DNA of 64,000 nucleotides from Bacillota bacterium. GTDB taxonomy: Bacteria > Bacillota > Clostridia > Christensenellales > UMGS416. Position numbers and translations under genes: made by a program. Of the stretch, positions 33,634 through 42,784 are shown one piece after another. The notes beneath the pieces are model-generated. The model was not told where the DNA came from and did no database searches. It saw only the letters and a program-made list of their open reading frames with translations. The stretch lies in NCBI GenBank assembly GCA_023435705.1, contig JAEYRH010000006.1, positions 62,001 through 126,000 on the forward strand, in the 5' to 3' direction. The first letter of the stretch is position 1. Every line of letters starts with the position of its first letter.

Positions 33634-33662
33634 TATACACCCTATGACAGCTATGTTATAAT
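33634..33662 (+). promoter_or_regulatory. Promoter of the cell-shape operon
   Basis: TATACA (33634-33639), 17 bases, TATAAT (33657-33662), 38 bases before the DUF4321 gene. Confidence 0.6.
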
Positions 33663-33699
33663 GTACCTTGTAAAAAAATACTCTTTCCGGGGGCTTGCC

Positions 33700-33963
33700 G
33701 TGAAAAACGGGGGAAGAAAAGCGGGTGTTCTGTTGCTGGTTTTGCTGGCCGGCATTTTGATTGGCGGGGTTGTCTGGCAGCTTTTGCTGACCATATTGCC
33801 GCCCAGCCTGGGTTCAGTAGGGCTCACGATTGGCACCACAGCAGCGCCAATGACAGTTGACCTGTATCTTGTGAAGCTCACGTTCGGCATCGAGCTTCGG
33901 ATCACTCCGGGAAGCGTGGCAGGCTTGATTACCGGGCTGCTGCTCTACTTCTGGAGGCGCTGA
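33700..33963 (+). CDS. DUF4321 membrane protein
   Basis: An 87-residue protein with two membrane helices (about 9-28 and 66-85) joined by a segment ending DLYLVKLTFGIELRITPGS, which fits DUF4321, a small clostridial family typically found ahead of maf-mreB. The GTG at 33700 is chosen; the longer frame to 33610 would overlap the promoter. Stop overlaps the maf start (TGATG). Confidence 0.75.
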   Translation: MKNGGRKAGVLLLVLLAGILIGGVVWQLLLTILPPSLGSVGLTIGTTAAPMTVDLYLVKLTFGIELRITPGSVAGLITGLLLYFWRR

Positions 33964-34562
33964 TGCCCCGGATCGTGTTGGCTTCCGGCAGCCCCAGGCG
34001 GAAGCAGTTGCTGGAAGAGATGGGGTTTCAGTTTCTTGTAGCTCCCACGGATGCCGACGAGACGGTGCGGGAAGGCGCGACGCCGGAGCAAACAGCTGAG
34101 GATCTGGCCCGCCGGAAAGCAGCCGAAGCATGCATGCTATGGACCGACGCCCTGGTGATTGCGGCAGACACCGTGGTCGCGGTGGATGGACAGGTGCTCG
34201 GCAAGCCGGCAGACCGGCTGGATGCCGGGCGGATGCTCAGATTGCTTCGAGGCCGCGAGCACGCGGTGGTGACGGGGGTGTGCCTGGCGTGGCAGGGCGA
34301 GCTTATCAGCGTCTGCGAACGGACTTTGGTGCGCTTTGACTGGATGACTGAGCAGGATATAGAGGATTATATAGCCACCGGCGAGCCGATGGACAAAGCC
34401 GGGGCATATGGCATACAGGGCAAGGCCGGTGAGTTTATCGGCGGGATTTCAGGATGTTATTTCAACGTGATGGGCTTGCCCAAGGCAGCTTTGCGAAAGC
34501 TCTTGGTGCAGACGGTCGGGGAGACCGGATACCGGGCGTTGACGATGATAGAAGGGGAGTGA
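33963..34562 (+). CDS. maf: Maf family nucleotide pyrophosphatase
   Basis: A 199-residue protein starting PRIVLASGSPRRKQLLEEMG (family signature SGSPRR), with ALVIAADTVVAVDG and GAYGIQGKAGEF. Maf proteins hydrolyse dTTP/UTP or modified nucleoside triphosphates and affect septum formation when overproduced. Coupled to DUF4321 and mreB. Confidence 0.93.
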   Translation: MPRIVLASGSPRRKQLLEEMGFQFLVAPTDADETVREGATPEQTAEDLARRKAAEACMLWTDALVIAADTVVAVDGQVLGKPADRLDAGRMLRLLRGREHAVVTGVCLAWQGELISVCERTLVRFDWMTEQDIEDYIATGEPMDKAGAYGIQGKAGEFIGGISGCYFNVMGLPKAALRKLLVQTVGETGYRALTMIEGE

Positions 34563-34567
34563 CGGTT

Positions 34568-35578
34568 GTGTCGCTGTGGAGCAGGGATGTTGCGGTTGAT
34601 TTGGGCACCAATAGTGTGCTCGTTTATGTGCAGGGCCGGGGCATAGTGGTGCGGGAGCCATCCGTAGTGGCGATCAGCGCCAGGGGAGGCAACCTGCTGG
34701 CCGTGGGTGAGGATGCCCGCGACATGGTTGGCCGCACCCCCGGAGAGATCCTGGCGGTGCAGCCGCTGCGCGACGGCGTGATCGCCAACTTTGAGATGAC
34801 GCAATCCATGCTGTCCTATTTCATCCGCAGGGCGCTTCAGCGCCGCAGTGTCATCGGCTTTGCGCCCAGGGCCATTGTGTGTGTGCCCTGCGAGATCACT
34901 GATGTGGAGAAACGGGCCGTGGAGGAAGCCACCCGCAAAGCCGGTGTGCGCGAGGCGTTCATCGCTGAGGAGCTGATGGCGGCTGCCATCGGCGCAGGGC
35001 TGCCTGTGGGCGAGCCTGTTGGCAGCATGGTGGTGGATCTTGGCGGCGGCACCAGCGAGGCGGCGGTGATTTCATTCGGCGGCATCGTGGTATACCGATC
35101 CATCCGTATCGGAGGAATCCGCATGGACGAGGCGGTCGCTGCTTATCTCAAGCGTGAATACAATGTGCTGATCGGTGACCGCACCGCCGAGGACCTGAAG
35201 ATCAACCTTGGGTCAGCCGTTGACCCCAAGATCAACAATTTCATGACTGTGAAGGGTCGCAACCTCACCAATGGCCTGCCTGTCACGCTGGATGTGTATG
35301 CCAGCGATGTGCGCGAAGCGCTGCGCGACAGTGTGGCCAGCATCATTGAGATGCTCCGCTCCACACTGGAGGTCACTCCGCCGGAGCTGGCCAGCGACAT
35401 CATGGAGCGTGGCATTGTGCTCACCGGCGGCGGGGCATTGCTGCAGGGTCTGGATGCATTGATTTACCGCGAGACTGGCATTCCCACGCTGGTAGCGGAA
35501 AGCCCTATGGATTGTGTGGCGCTGGGAGCCGGCAAGATGCTCGACCATCTGGACGAGCTTTTAAGACACAGAAGATAA
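34568..35578 (+). CDS. mreB: Rod-shape-determining actin homologue MreB
   Basis: A 336-residue actin-fold ATPase: VAVDLGTNSVLVYVQGRGI (phosphate 1), VVDLGGGTSEAAVIS (phosphate 2) and VLTGGGALLQG (adenosine). It forms membrane-bound filaments that guide lateral wall synthesis with MreC, MreD, PBP2 and RodA, all encoded next. The GTG at 34568 is preferred, 8 bases after GGGGAG. Identity between MreB and MreBH/Mbl paralogues cannot be distinguished. Confidence 0.95.
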   Translation: MSLWSRDVAVDLGTNSVLVYVQGRGIVVREPSVVAISARGGNLLAVGEDARDMVGRTPGEILAVQPLRDGVIANFEMTQSMLSYFIRRALQRRSVIGFAPRAIVCVPCEITDVEKRAVEEATRKAGVREAFIAEELMAAAIGAGLPVGEPVGSMVVDLGGGTSEAAVISFGGIVVYRSIRIGGIRMDEAVAAYLKREYNVLIGDRTAEDLKINLGSAVDPKINNFMTVKGRNLTNGLPVTLDVYASDVREALRDSVASIIEMLRSTLEVTPPELASDIMERGIVLTGGGALLQGLDALIYRETGIPTLVAESPMDCVALGAGKMLDHLDELLRHRR

Positions 35579-35600
35579 CTGTATTGGAGAACGAATCCTG

Positions 35601-36605
35601 ATGCCTCGATTCCGATTCAAACCATGGATGGCCCTGGCGGGGTTGCTGGCCCTGTTGGTGATTTTCTTTGCCACCACATTTTTTATCGCCGATCAGCAGG
35701 AGCGCAAAGCCGCAGGAGATAATGCGGTGAAAGGCGCCGTGGGGTCTCTGGCTGCGCCGGCGGTGAAGGGCGCCAGCGGGTTTGCCTCATCGGTCAAGGA
35801 GTTTGTACTGAGGCTCTTTGGCGCGCGGGATGTGGACAAGGAGTATGAGCAATTGAAGCTGCGCGTGATGCAGCTGGAAACCGCCAACGATATCATGCAG
35901 GACATTGAATTGGAAAACAAACGGTTGAAGGACATGCTCACATATAAGGAAGCATTTCCAAACTATGAATATATCCCCGCTCGCGTGACCGGCAGGGATC
36001 CGGGCAGTTGGTTTTTCTACTTCATGCTGAACCGTGGCAGCAACGACGGCGTGGAAAGAAACATGACCGTGGTCAATGACAAGGGCATGGTGGGCACCAT
36101 CATTGAGGTATTACCAACCTCCTGCAAGGTGATGGCGATCATCGACCGCACCAGCGCCATCAGCGTGGTCATTGAGAGCTCCCGCGACCAGGGCATGCTG
36201 CACGGTGCCAGCGACCCGAATGCCCAAACCGCAGTGTGTGAGATTTTCCACCTGCCGAAGGAATCGGAGGTTGTGCCGGGCAGCAAAGTGGTGACCTCGG
36301 ATTTTGATGGCCTGACGCCCAAGGGCATCGCGGTGGGCACGATCGGCGAGGTGGGCCGCGGTGCCAATACACAGACCACTCTCATCCCTTATGTGGATTT
36401 CGCCCACCTGGACTATGTGTTTATCATCCGCAGTGTAAAAGATGCTGCTGCGACAGCCAATCCCACTGCCGGTGTCACTGCGGAGCCCGATGGCACTGCG
36501 CCGCCGGAGGGCGGCGAGCCGGATGGCACGCAAAGCGTGTCTTCCACTGCCAGCGCCGCCCCCCAACAGGATGACTCGGGGGACAAAGGAGGCGAGGGGA
36601 ATTGA
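35601..36605 (+). CDS. mreC: Rod-shape-determining protein MreC
   Basis: A 334-residue bitopic protein: membrane helix about 10-30, coiled coil about 75-115, then two beta domains (GSNDGVERNMTVVNDKGMVG; VTSDFDGLTPKGIAVG). A low-complexity C-terminal tail rich in P, T, G, S (from about 285) exceeds the usual length. It scaffolds the elongasome between MreB/MreD and PBP2. Confidence 0.94.
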   Translation: MPRFRFKPWMALAGLLALLVIFFATTFFIADQQERKAAGDNAVKGAVGSLAAPAVKGASGFASSVKEFVLRLFGARDVDKEYEQLKLRVMQLETANDIMQDIELENKRLKDMLTYKEAFPNYEYIPARVTGRDPGSWFFYFMLNRGSNDGVERNMTVVNDKGMVGTIIEVLPTSCKVMAIIDRTSAISVVIESSRDQGMLHGASDPNAQTAVCEIFHLPKESEVVPGSKVVTSDFDGLTPKGIAVGTIGEVGRGANTQTTLIPYVDFAHLDYVFIIRSVKDAAATANPTAGVTAEPDGTAPPEGGEPDGTQSVSSTASAAPQQDDSGDKGGEGN

Positions 36606-37120
36606 GGCAAGCCATAGTGACGGCGGTTTCCCTGATTGCGGCGTTTCTGTTACAGACCGCTGTGCTGCCGGTCTTTGGCCTGACATCGGTTTCGCCCGAC
36701 CTCATCTTCGCCGTGCTCATCCCCGCATCGATGCTCTGGCAGCCTATCCCTGTGGCTTTTATGGGCGCGGCCGCGGGGCTGATGGTGGACATCCTTTTCG
36801 GTCAGGGCATCGGCCCCTATGCCATTCCCTATCTGGTGGCTCCCTGGCTGGCCGGTGTGTATGGCGGGCGGTTTTTCCGTGAGAACGCCTTTTTGCCGGC
36901 GGGCATTGCCGCAGGCGCTTTCCTGGCCAGGCAGTTGATACTGGCGCTGCTCATTTACCTGGGCCGCATGCCAATCGCCTTTTCCGGGGGCGTTGTGCTC
37001 AGGCTCCTTGGCTCAGCTGCGCTCACGATGGGGGTTTCCATCCCCTTCCACCTGCTGTTCTACAGCTCCATGCTCAAGCATGAGCGCAGGCGCCCGGGCT
37101 TGATTTACTTTGGACGATAA
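36602..37120 (+). CDS. mreD: Rod-shape-determining protein MreD
   Basis: A 172-residue protein with five membrane helices and the typical GLMVDILFGQGIGPYAIPYL segment. The TTG start overlaps the mreC stop (TTGA) and is served by AGGAGGCGAGGGG. Confidence 0.88.
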   Translation: MRQAIVTAVSLIAAFLLQTAVLPVFGLTSVSPDLIFAVLIPASMLWQPIPVAFMGAAAGLMVDILFGQGIGPYAIPYLVAPWLAGVYGGRFFRENAFLPAGIAAGAFLARQLILALLIYLGRMPIAFSGGVVLRLLGSAALTMGVSIPFHLLFYSSMLKHERRRPGLIYFGR

Positions 37121-37150
37121 CATAGGGTTGTCCTGCCCTGCGGAGGTTTC

Positions 37151-39652
37151 ATGAAGAATCAAGGACGCTATACGGTCACAGGCGTGATCTTTTTGGTGAT
37201 CATTGTGCTGCTGGCTGTGCAGCTTTTCAACCTGCAACTGGTGAAGGGAGAGGCATATCTGGACAACGCCCAGAATTTCTCCCGCAAGGAGATTCGCCTG
37301 ACTGGTGAGCGCGGCAAGATTCTGGACTGCAATGGCTTGCCGCTTGCCTACAACAAAACAAGCTACACGCTGGAGTTTGTGCGTGATCCCAACAGCACGA
37401 ATAAAGAAGATCGCGTTGCCTATTCCAAGGGCATTCTGAAAGCCGTGCAAATCGTGGAGCAAAACGGCGGCAATTTCTTATCTACCTTCGCCATCCGGAA
37501 GATGGATGACGGCACCTTTGATTTCTATTGGCCCACCATTGACAAGGAAAAGAGCCAAAAAGCCTATGAAGCCCGTGTGAAGGAATGGAAAGACCTACAT
37601 TGCAGCAAGGCCAAGAATATCGACAAAACAGGCACCCCTGAGCAGATATTCAACCAGTATCGGGCGTATTACGAAATTCCCGCCGAAGCCAGCTATGACG
37701 AAGCCTATAAGGTGATGTCGGTGTGGCAGGAAATCCGCACCAGTTTCTACAGCAGCTATGTGCCCATTACGCTGGCCAAGGGTATCAATATGAAAACCGT
37801 CGCAATGATTGAGCGCGATGCCATCGATATGCCGGGGTTGCAGATCAGCCAGAGCAGCTCCAGGGTTTATCCAAACAAGACAATGGCAGCTCATATCATC
37901 GGCTATCTGGGCCGTATGACCGACGAGCCCACAATCGTGGAGTATAAGGGGAAGGGCTACAAGGGCGATGATTTGATCGGTGTGGCGGGCATCGAAGCCT
38001 ATAAGGAAGCGGACCTGTCTGGCAACACCAACGAGCGCACCGGTTTGCAGGTGGTGGAAGTGAACAATCTGGGCAAGGTTGCCCGCGTGATCGAATCGGA
38101 CAACAAAAGCCCCAAAAATGGCAACAACGTGATCCTCACGATTGACTCCAAGCTTCAAAAACGTCTGGAGGAGGCGCTGGCCGAAAATATCGCCCAGATC
38201 CGCGCAGCGCAGGAAACAAAATACCGCGACAACAAGAAAAAATATGACGAGTGGTTGCAAGACCGCGTCGATAAGAACATCCATTATGCCGAAGTGGGAG
38301 CCGCCGTGGTAATGGACGTGGAAAACGGCGAAGTGCTGGCGATGGCTTCCTATCCCTCCTACGACCTTAATTTGTTCAACGGCGGCCTGGGCATCTCATC
38401 GGAAGATTTCAAGCTGCTCACAGACGATAACACCAACCCCTTGTTCAACAACGCCATCTCCTCCCGCGGCACACCGGGATCGGTGTTCAAAATGGCCACC
38501 GGTCTGGCCGGGCTCATGGAGAACAAAATCAAGCCAGAAGATAAAATCGATGATGAGGGGCCATATATCAAGCATTTGCAGGCCGGCCATGAAGACGAAG
38601 GCCCGACCTGCTGGGTGGCGCCAAGATATTATAAGCACGAAGGCCAGGACATTGTGAAGGCTATCAAAAACTCTTGCAACTTTTACTTCTTCACGGTTGC
38701 AGACGCCTTGGGAGTGGAGCTACTCAATAAATGGGCCGATCTGCTGGGGCTCACCTCCAAGACCAACATCGAGCTGCCCAACGAGGTGACCAGCCAGGTG
38801 GGCAGCCAGGCAGCGCTCTATAGCAAGGATCATATGAGCGGCGTGGCGGCGTTGGTAAAAAAGAAGATCATCAGCCTGATGAAGGAGACGTGTGGTAAAG
38901 CGAATCTCACATACTCTGACGAGAAGTATTCGGAAACAGCCATCATGCTGATGGATATTGTTAACGCCGGTCTTGCAGAGTGGGGCCCTGACACACGCGC
39001 TATCCTGCGCAACGAGCTCAAGCTTTCTAATGCTGACATTATGAAACTTACGACCGACGGCATGTCGCTGGATTCCAGCATCACTGCCAGCCTCAATGAA
39101 ATCAAGTGGAACAGGGGGATGACGATCGAGGCAGGCATCGGCCAGTCGGTCACATTGGTCACGCCGATTGCGATGGCCCGTTATGTGTCTGCGCTGGTCA
39201 ACGGCGGGGATGTGTTTGAGGCCCGGCTGGTGAAATCCGTCATCACACCGGAGGGTGTGGTGCAGGCCACCCAGCCCAAGCTCATCCGCAACCTGGGCGT
39301 GCCCGACCTCTATTTGCAAAAGATTCGCGAGGGCATGGCAGACGTGGTCAGTGAGGAAGAGGAGGGCACGGCGGCCGCCTTCTTTGAAAATTACGAATAC
39401 AAAGACCAGATTGGCGGCAAGACCGGCACGGCGGAAGTGAGCCAGACCATTGACCTGGAAAACAACTCCTGGTTTGTGGCCTACGCGCCAAAGGATAAGC
39501 CCGAGATTGCTGTGGTGGTCTATATCCCAAGTGGTTACCAGGGAGCGATGTCCAGCTATACGGCCAAAGAGATCGTGAAGTATTATCTGGACATGAAGTA
39601 CAAGAAGGAGACACCGGACGAGTTGCCAAACGTCAACACGCTGGTGAGGTGA
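37151..39652 (+). CDS. mrdA: Penicillin-binding protein 2 (elongasome transpeptidase)
   Basis: An 833-residue class B PBP: membrane helix about 9-28; PBP dimer domain with VYPNKTMAAHIIGYLG; transpeptidase motifs S444-VF-K447 (GTPGSVFKM), S508-C-N510 (KNSCNF) and K757-TGT760 (GGKTGTAEV). It cross-links lateral peptidoglycan with RodA. The length is about 150-200 above the Gram-negative enzyme; an insertion of around 95 residues lies between the SxN and KTG motifs (about 555-660). GGAGG precedes the ATG. Confidence 0.94.
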   Translation: MKNQGRYTVTGVIFLVIIVLLAVQLFNLQLVKGEAYLDNAQNFSRKEIRLTGERGKILDCNGLPLAYNKTSYTLEFVRDPNSTNKEDRVAYSKGILKAVQIVEQNGGNFLSTFAIRKMDDGTFDFYWPTIDKEKSQKAYEARVKEWKDLHCSKAKNIDKTGTPEQIFNQYRAYYEIPAEASYDEAYKVMSVWQEIRTSFYSSYVPITLAKGINMKTVAMIERDAIDMPGLQISQSSSRVYPNKTMAAHIIGYLGRMTDEPTIVEYKGKGYKGDDLIGVAGIEAYKEADLSGNTNERTGLQVVEVNNLGKVARVIESDNKSPKNGNNVILTIDSKLQKRLEEALAENIAQIRAAQETKYRDNKKKYDEWLQDRVDKNIHYAEVGAAVVMDVENGEVLAMASYPSYDLNLFNGGLGISSEDFKLLTDDNTNPLFNNAISSRGTPGSVFKMATGLAGLMENKIKPEDKIDDEGPYIKHLQAGHEDEGPTCWVAPRYYKHEGQDIVKAIKNSCNFYFFTVADALGVELLNKWADLLGLTSKTNIELPNEVTSQVGSQAALYSKDHMSGVAALVKKKIISLMKETCGKANLTYSDEKYSETAIMLMDIVNAGLAEWGPDTRAILRNELKLSNADIMKLTTDGMSLDSSITASLNEIKWNRGMTIEAGIGQSVTLVTPIAMARYVSALVNGGDVFEARLVKSVITPEGVVQATQPKLIRNLGVPDLYLQKIREGMADVVSEEEEGTAAAFFENYEYKDQIGGKTGTAEVSQTIDLENNSWFVAYAPKDKPEIAVVVYIPSGYQGAMSSYTAKEIVKYYLDMKYKKETPDELPNVNTLVR

Positions 39653-39736
39653 TTTCCGCTCAGGATGGGGGAAGGGCCCCAGGGGGAGCCTGATGCGCCG
39701 GTCGAACAAAAAATCATTCGGCAGGAGGCAAAGGGT

Positions 39737-40552
39737 ATGGGAGAAGTTTTGGTCATCACATCGGGCAAGGGCGGCGTGGGCAAAACCACGACCGTGGCGA
39801 GCCTGGGGGTGGCGCTGGCGATGGAAGGCCGCAGCGTGGCCCTGGTGGACGCAGACATCGGCCTTCGCAACTTGGACCTGGCATTGGGGCTGGAGAGCCG
39901 CATTGTCTATGACCTGCTGGATGTGGTGTCCGGCGCCTGCTTTCTCAGGCAGGCACTGATCCGCGACCAGCGTTGGCCGGGCCTTATGCTGCTGCCTGCT
40001 GCGCAGACCCGTGACAAGGCTGCGGTTACGCCGGCGCAGATGGCAGAGGTGTTGGACAAACTGAGGGTTGATTTTGATTTCGTGCTGGTGGATTGCCCGG
40101 CTGGCATTGAGCAGGGGTTCCGCAACGCTGTGGCGGGGGCCGACAGGGCCATCCTTGTGACTGTGCCGGAGGTCACTGCTGTGCGTGACGCCACCCGCGT
40201 CAAAGACCTGCTGGCACAGTGCAATGTGCCGGTGGCCGGCATGGTGCTCAACCGTTACCGGCCCAAACTAGCCCGGCGTGGCGATATCCTGGATGTGGAT
40301 GATGCCGTGAGCATTCTGGAAGTGGACCTTTTGGGTCTGGTGCCGGAGGATGAGGCGGTAGCCCGACTGGGCAACCTGGGCGAACCGCTGGCGGCTCAAA
40401 AAACCCCTGCGGCGATGGCTTACCGCCAGATCGCCAAACGGCTTGCCGGACCCGAGGTGTCGGAGCGCCTCAGCCTGGGCCGTTTCTTCAAATCGATATT
40501 CAAGCCCGGCGCGGCTTCCGGAGGCGCCAATCAAACGGAGGTTCCTTCTTGA
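39737..40552 (+). CDS. minD: MinD-type septum-site ATPase
   Basis: A 271-residue deviant Walker A ATPase: SGKGGVGKTTT at 9-19, DADIGLRNLDLALGLE, VLVDCPAGIE, and a C-terminal amphipathic helix (LGRFFKSIFK) expected to bind membrane. MinD normally works with MinC (inhibitor) and MinE or DivIVA. Neither minC nor minE is beside it, although in related operons they flank it. AGGAGG lies 8 bases before the ATG. A longer frame from 39665 has no ribosome site. Confidence 0.9.
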   Translation: MGEVLVITSGKGGVGKTTTVASLGVALAMEGRSVALVDADIGLRNLDLALGLESRIVYDLLDVVSGACFLRQALIRDQRWPGLMLLPAAQTRDKAAVTPAQMAEVLDKLRVDFDFVLVDCPAGIEQGFRNAVAGADRAILVTVPEVTAVRDATRVKDLLAQCNVPVAGMVLNRYRPKLARRGDILDVDDAVSILEVDLLGLVPEDEAVARLGNLGEPLAAQKTPAAMAYRQIAKRLAGPEVSERLSLGRFFKSIFKPGAASGGANQTEVPS

Positions 40553-41706
40553 AACTGGAGAAAAAGCTCTTTTCGAATTTCGATTTTTTCATCGTCATCA
40601 TCGTGCTGGCGCTGGTGGTAATCAGCGTGCTGATGATCGGCAACGCCACCGGTAACCCGGAGGTTTCCAAAGAGGAGGGCTGGCGGACCCTCCTTGCCAA
40701 TATGAGATTGGAGTATCCGCTGAAGACGATCATGTGGTTTTTCATCGGCCTGGCTGCCGCGGTGGTTGTGATGCTCTTTGACTACCACGCCTATGGCGAA
40801 GCATCGCGCATCATCTATTGGGGCACCGTGCTGATGCTGGGGTTTGTGCTTGTGGTTGGATCTGTTTCCAACGGCACGAAGGGTTGGCTCACGGAAAACG
40901 GCAGCATCCAGCCCTCAGAGCTGGCCAAGCTGGCTCTGATCATTACGCTGGCCAAGCACCTATCCAAAAAGCCTGAGGGCATCAGGACCATCAAGGACTT
41001 TGTGTTTACGCTGGCCATGGTGGGCGTGCCGCTGGTGATGATCTTTCTGCAACCGGATTTTGGCACGTCGCTTGTGTATATGTTCATCACACTGGTGCTG
41101 CTGTATGTCAGTGGTACCAACTGGAAGCTGATGGTGGGGCTGATCGTGCTGGCAGCTGTTGTGGCGATTCCTGTTTGGGAAGTGCTGCCCAAGACGCAGA
41201 AGACCCGTTTCCTGGCTGTGTTTGACCCGGCAAGCGTTTCCGAAGCGGCGCTGTATAATGTGAAACAGTCAGTCACGGCAATCGGCTCCGGGCAGTTTTC
41301 GGGTCGGGGCTTTTTCGCGCCGGGCTCCTTCTGCCAGTTGGACTATGTGCCTGAGAAACACACCGACTTCATCTTTTCCATTCTGGGCGAGACCTGGGGG
41401 TTTGTTGGCACCATCTTCATCCTGGTGCTTTATACGCTGTTGCTGGTGCGCCTCCTGATCCTTTCGCGCAGGGCCTTTGACAGGTTTGGCAGCTACATCA
41501 TTATCGGCGTAATGGCGATGTTCGCCTTCCATGTGTTTGAGAATGTGGGCATGACATTGGGCGTGATGCCATGCACAGGCATCCCACTGCCGTTTATGAG
41601 CTACGGCGGCAGCAGCATGCTCACCAACATGATCGCCATTGGTTTGGTGGAAAATGTGTGTATGCGCAGGCGTTATGGCATGTTCCGGCAGAGCGAGGCG
41701 TTTTAG
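40549..41706 (+). CDS. rodA: RodA (SEDS) peptidoglycan glycosyltransferase
   Basis: A 385-residue SEDS-family membrane protein with about 10 helices. Conserved segments: GSIQPSELAKLALI, LQPDFGTSLVYMFI, AIGSGQFSGRGFF, PEKHTDFIFSILGETWGFVG, GIPLPFMSYGGSSMLTNM. It polymerises glycan strands with PBP2. The TTG start overlaps the minD stop (TTGA). Its stop codon overlaps that of the convergent lipid kinase gene. Confidence 0.93.
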   Translation: MKLEKKLFSNFDFFIVIIVLALVVISVLMIGNATGNPEVSKEEGWRTLLANMRLEYPLKTIMWFFIGLAAAVVVMLFDYHAYGEASRIIYWGTVLMLGFVLVVGSVSNGTKGWLTENGSIQPSELAKLALIITLAKHLSKKPEGIRTIKDFVFTLAMVGVPLVMIFLQPDFGTSLVYMFITLVLLYVSGTNWKLMVGLIVLAAVVAIPVWEVLPKTQKTRFLAVFDPASVSEAALYNVKQSVTAIGSGQFSGRGFFAPGSFCQLDYVPEKHTDFIFSILGETWGFVGTIFILVLYTLLLVRLLILSRRAFDRFGSYIIIGVMAMFAFHVFENVGMTLGVMPCTGIPLPFMSYGGSSMLTNMIAIGLVENVCMRRRYGMFRQSEAF

Positions 41707-42590
41707 GGCACCATCATCGCCAATGCCCGCCTACTCACTTCAATATGGACCGGTGTGTCTCCGATCACCTCGCCGTCCACCATGACCGGCATCGGTGGTT
41801 CCGTTCGGATATCCACAGTGCGTGCCATCCTGTGACATATTCGGGGGTCTTCCCGCTTTTCTGTGGTAACACCGGTGGCGATATATTGTAGTAAATCAAG
41901 CTTTGACAAGTCCGCAAAATCCGTCACATTCAAAAGCCCATCCTGCTGGCAGCCATCAGGGCCAAGTTGGAAGCTCAAGCCTGTATAAGGCATGTTGGTC
42001 ACGAGCACAGCATAGCCTTTGTGGTGCATGGCTTCGCTGTTGTCAATCGTCAAATGGATCTGGGCTGGCTCTGAGGAAAACAGCGTATACAGGAAATCTT
42101 TCACAGCAGCCAATTCGCCATGCCGCGCGGCATCGCCTGGCGGAGTGAGCGCGGAGGCCAGGCCCACGCTTGCCAGCTCCAAAAATGGTGTGATAACAGC
42201 GCCTCCACATTGAACCAACCCCATATCGATCATCGCTTTCCGGCCTGTGCTCGCCACCAGCGCAGCCCCTTGCAAATCCTCCGGGATGCCGCAGCTTCTG
42301 GCAATATTGTTGCGTGTGCCAGCCGGCAGGATCGCCAGGGCACTGTCTGATCCGGCGAGCGCCGCCGCCACCGGTGATACGGTGCCGTCGCCGCCGCACA
42401 CCACAAACAACCTTTTCCCCTGTGTCAGCGCTGCCAGCACGGCGTAACGCATATCGCGCCCTTGTTCAATCAGCATGAGTTCCGGTGAAATGCCTGCCAG
42501 CTGCAACGCGGCCATAACCTCTTCCACACAGACATGGTTCTTCCGTGTCTTGCCAGCCAATGGGTTAAAAATCAACAACGCCGGATCCAT
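41703..42590 (-). CDS. Diacylglycerol/lipid kinase family protein
   Basis: A 295-residue DAGK-catalytic fold protein (DgkB/YegS type): LLIFNPLAGKTRKN at the N-terminus (nucleotide loop), VVCGGDGTVSPVAAAL, LPAGTRNNIARSCGIP, and a C-terminal beta domain ending with MVDGEVIGDTPVHIEV. It phosphorylates a lipid such as diacylglycerol. I chose the ATG at 42590, where GGAGG is 5 bases upstream; the ATG at 42602 lacks a ribosome site. Confidence 0.9.
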   Translation of the reverse strand: MDPALLIFNPLAGKTRKNHVCVEEVMAALQLAGISPELMLIEQGRDMRYAVLAALTQGKRLFVVCGGDGTVSPVAAALAGSDSALAILPAGTRNNIARSCGIPEDLQGAALVASTGRKAMIDMGLVQCGGAVITPFLELASVGLASALTPPGDAARHGELAAVKDFLYTLFSSEPAQIHLTIDNSEAMHHKGYAVLVTNMPYTGLSFQLGPDGCQQDGLLNVTDFADLSKLDLLQYIATGVTTEKREDPRICHRMARTVDIRTEPPMPVMVDGEVIGDTPVHIEVSRRALAMMVP

Positions 42591-42724
42591 ACCAACCTCC
42601 ATAAGTGCGGTTCTGCGGTTATTCTTTTCAATGGTGGCGTTGTTCTATGCCTGTGATGACGGTAAGGATTGAATCGATGAGGTTTGCTTATAAAATCTTA
42701 TAAGTCTGCTCTTCCCGGATATGC

Positions 42725-42730
42725 TATAAT
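42725..42730 (+). promoter_or_regulatory. -10 element before the DUF5685 gene
   Basis: A perfect TATAAT 55 bases before the start codon. No good -35 is visible; CTTATAAAATCTTATAAG (42687-42704) in the -35 region is a near-palindrome and could be an operator. Confidence 0.4.
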
Positions 42731-42784
42731 ATGTCTTAATTGGCTTTCAACGGCCAAATCTGGTGAAGAGATGCGGGTTGCGGC

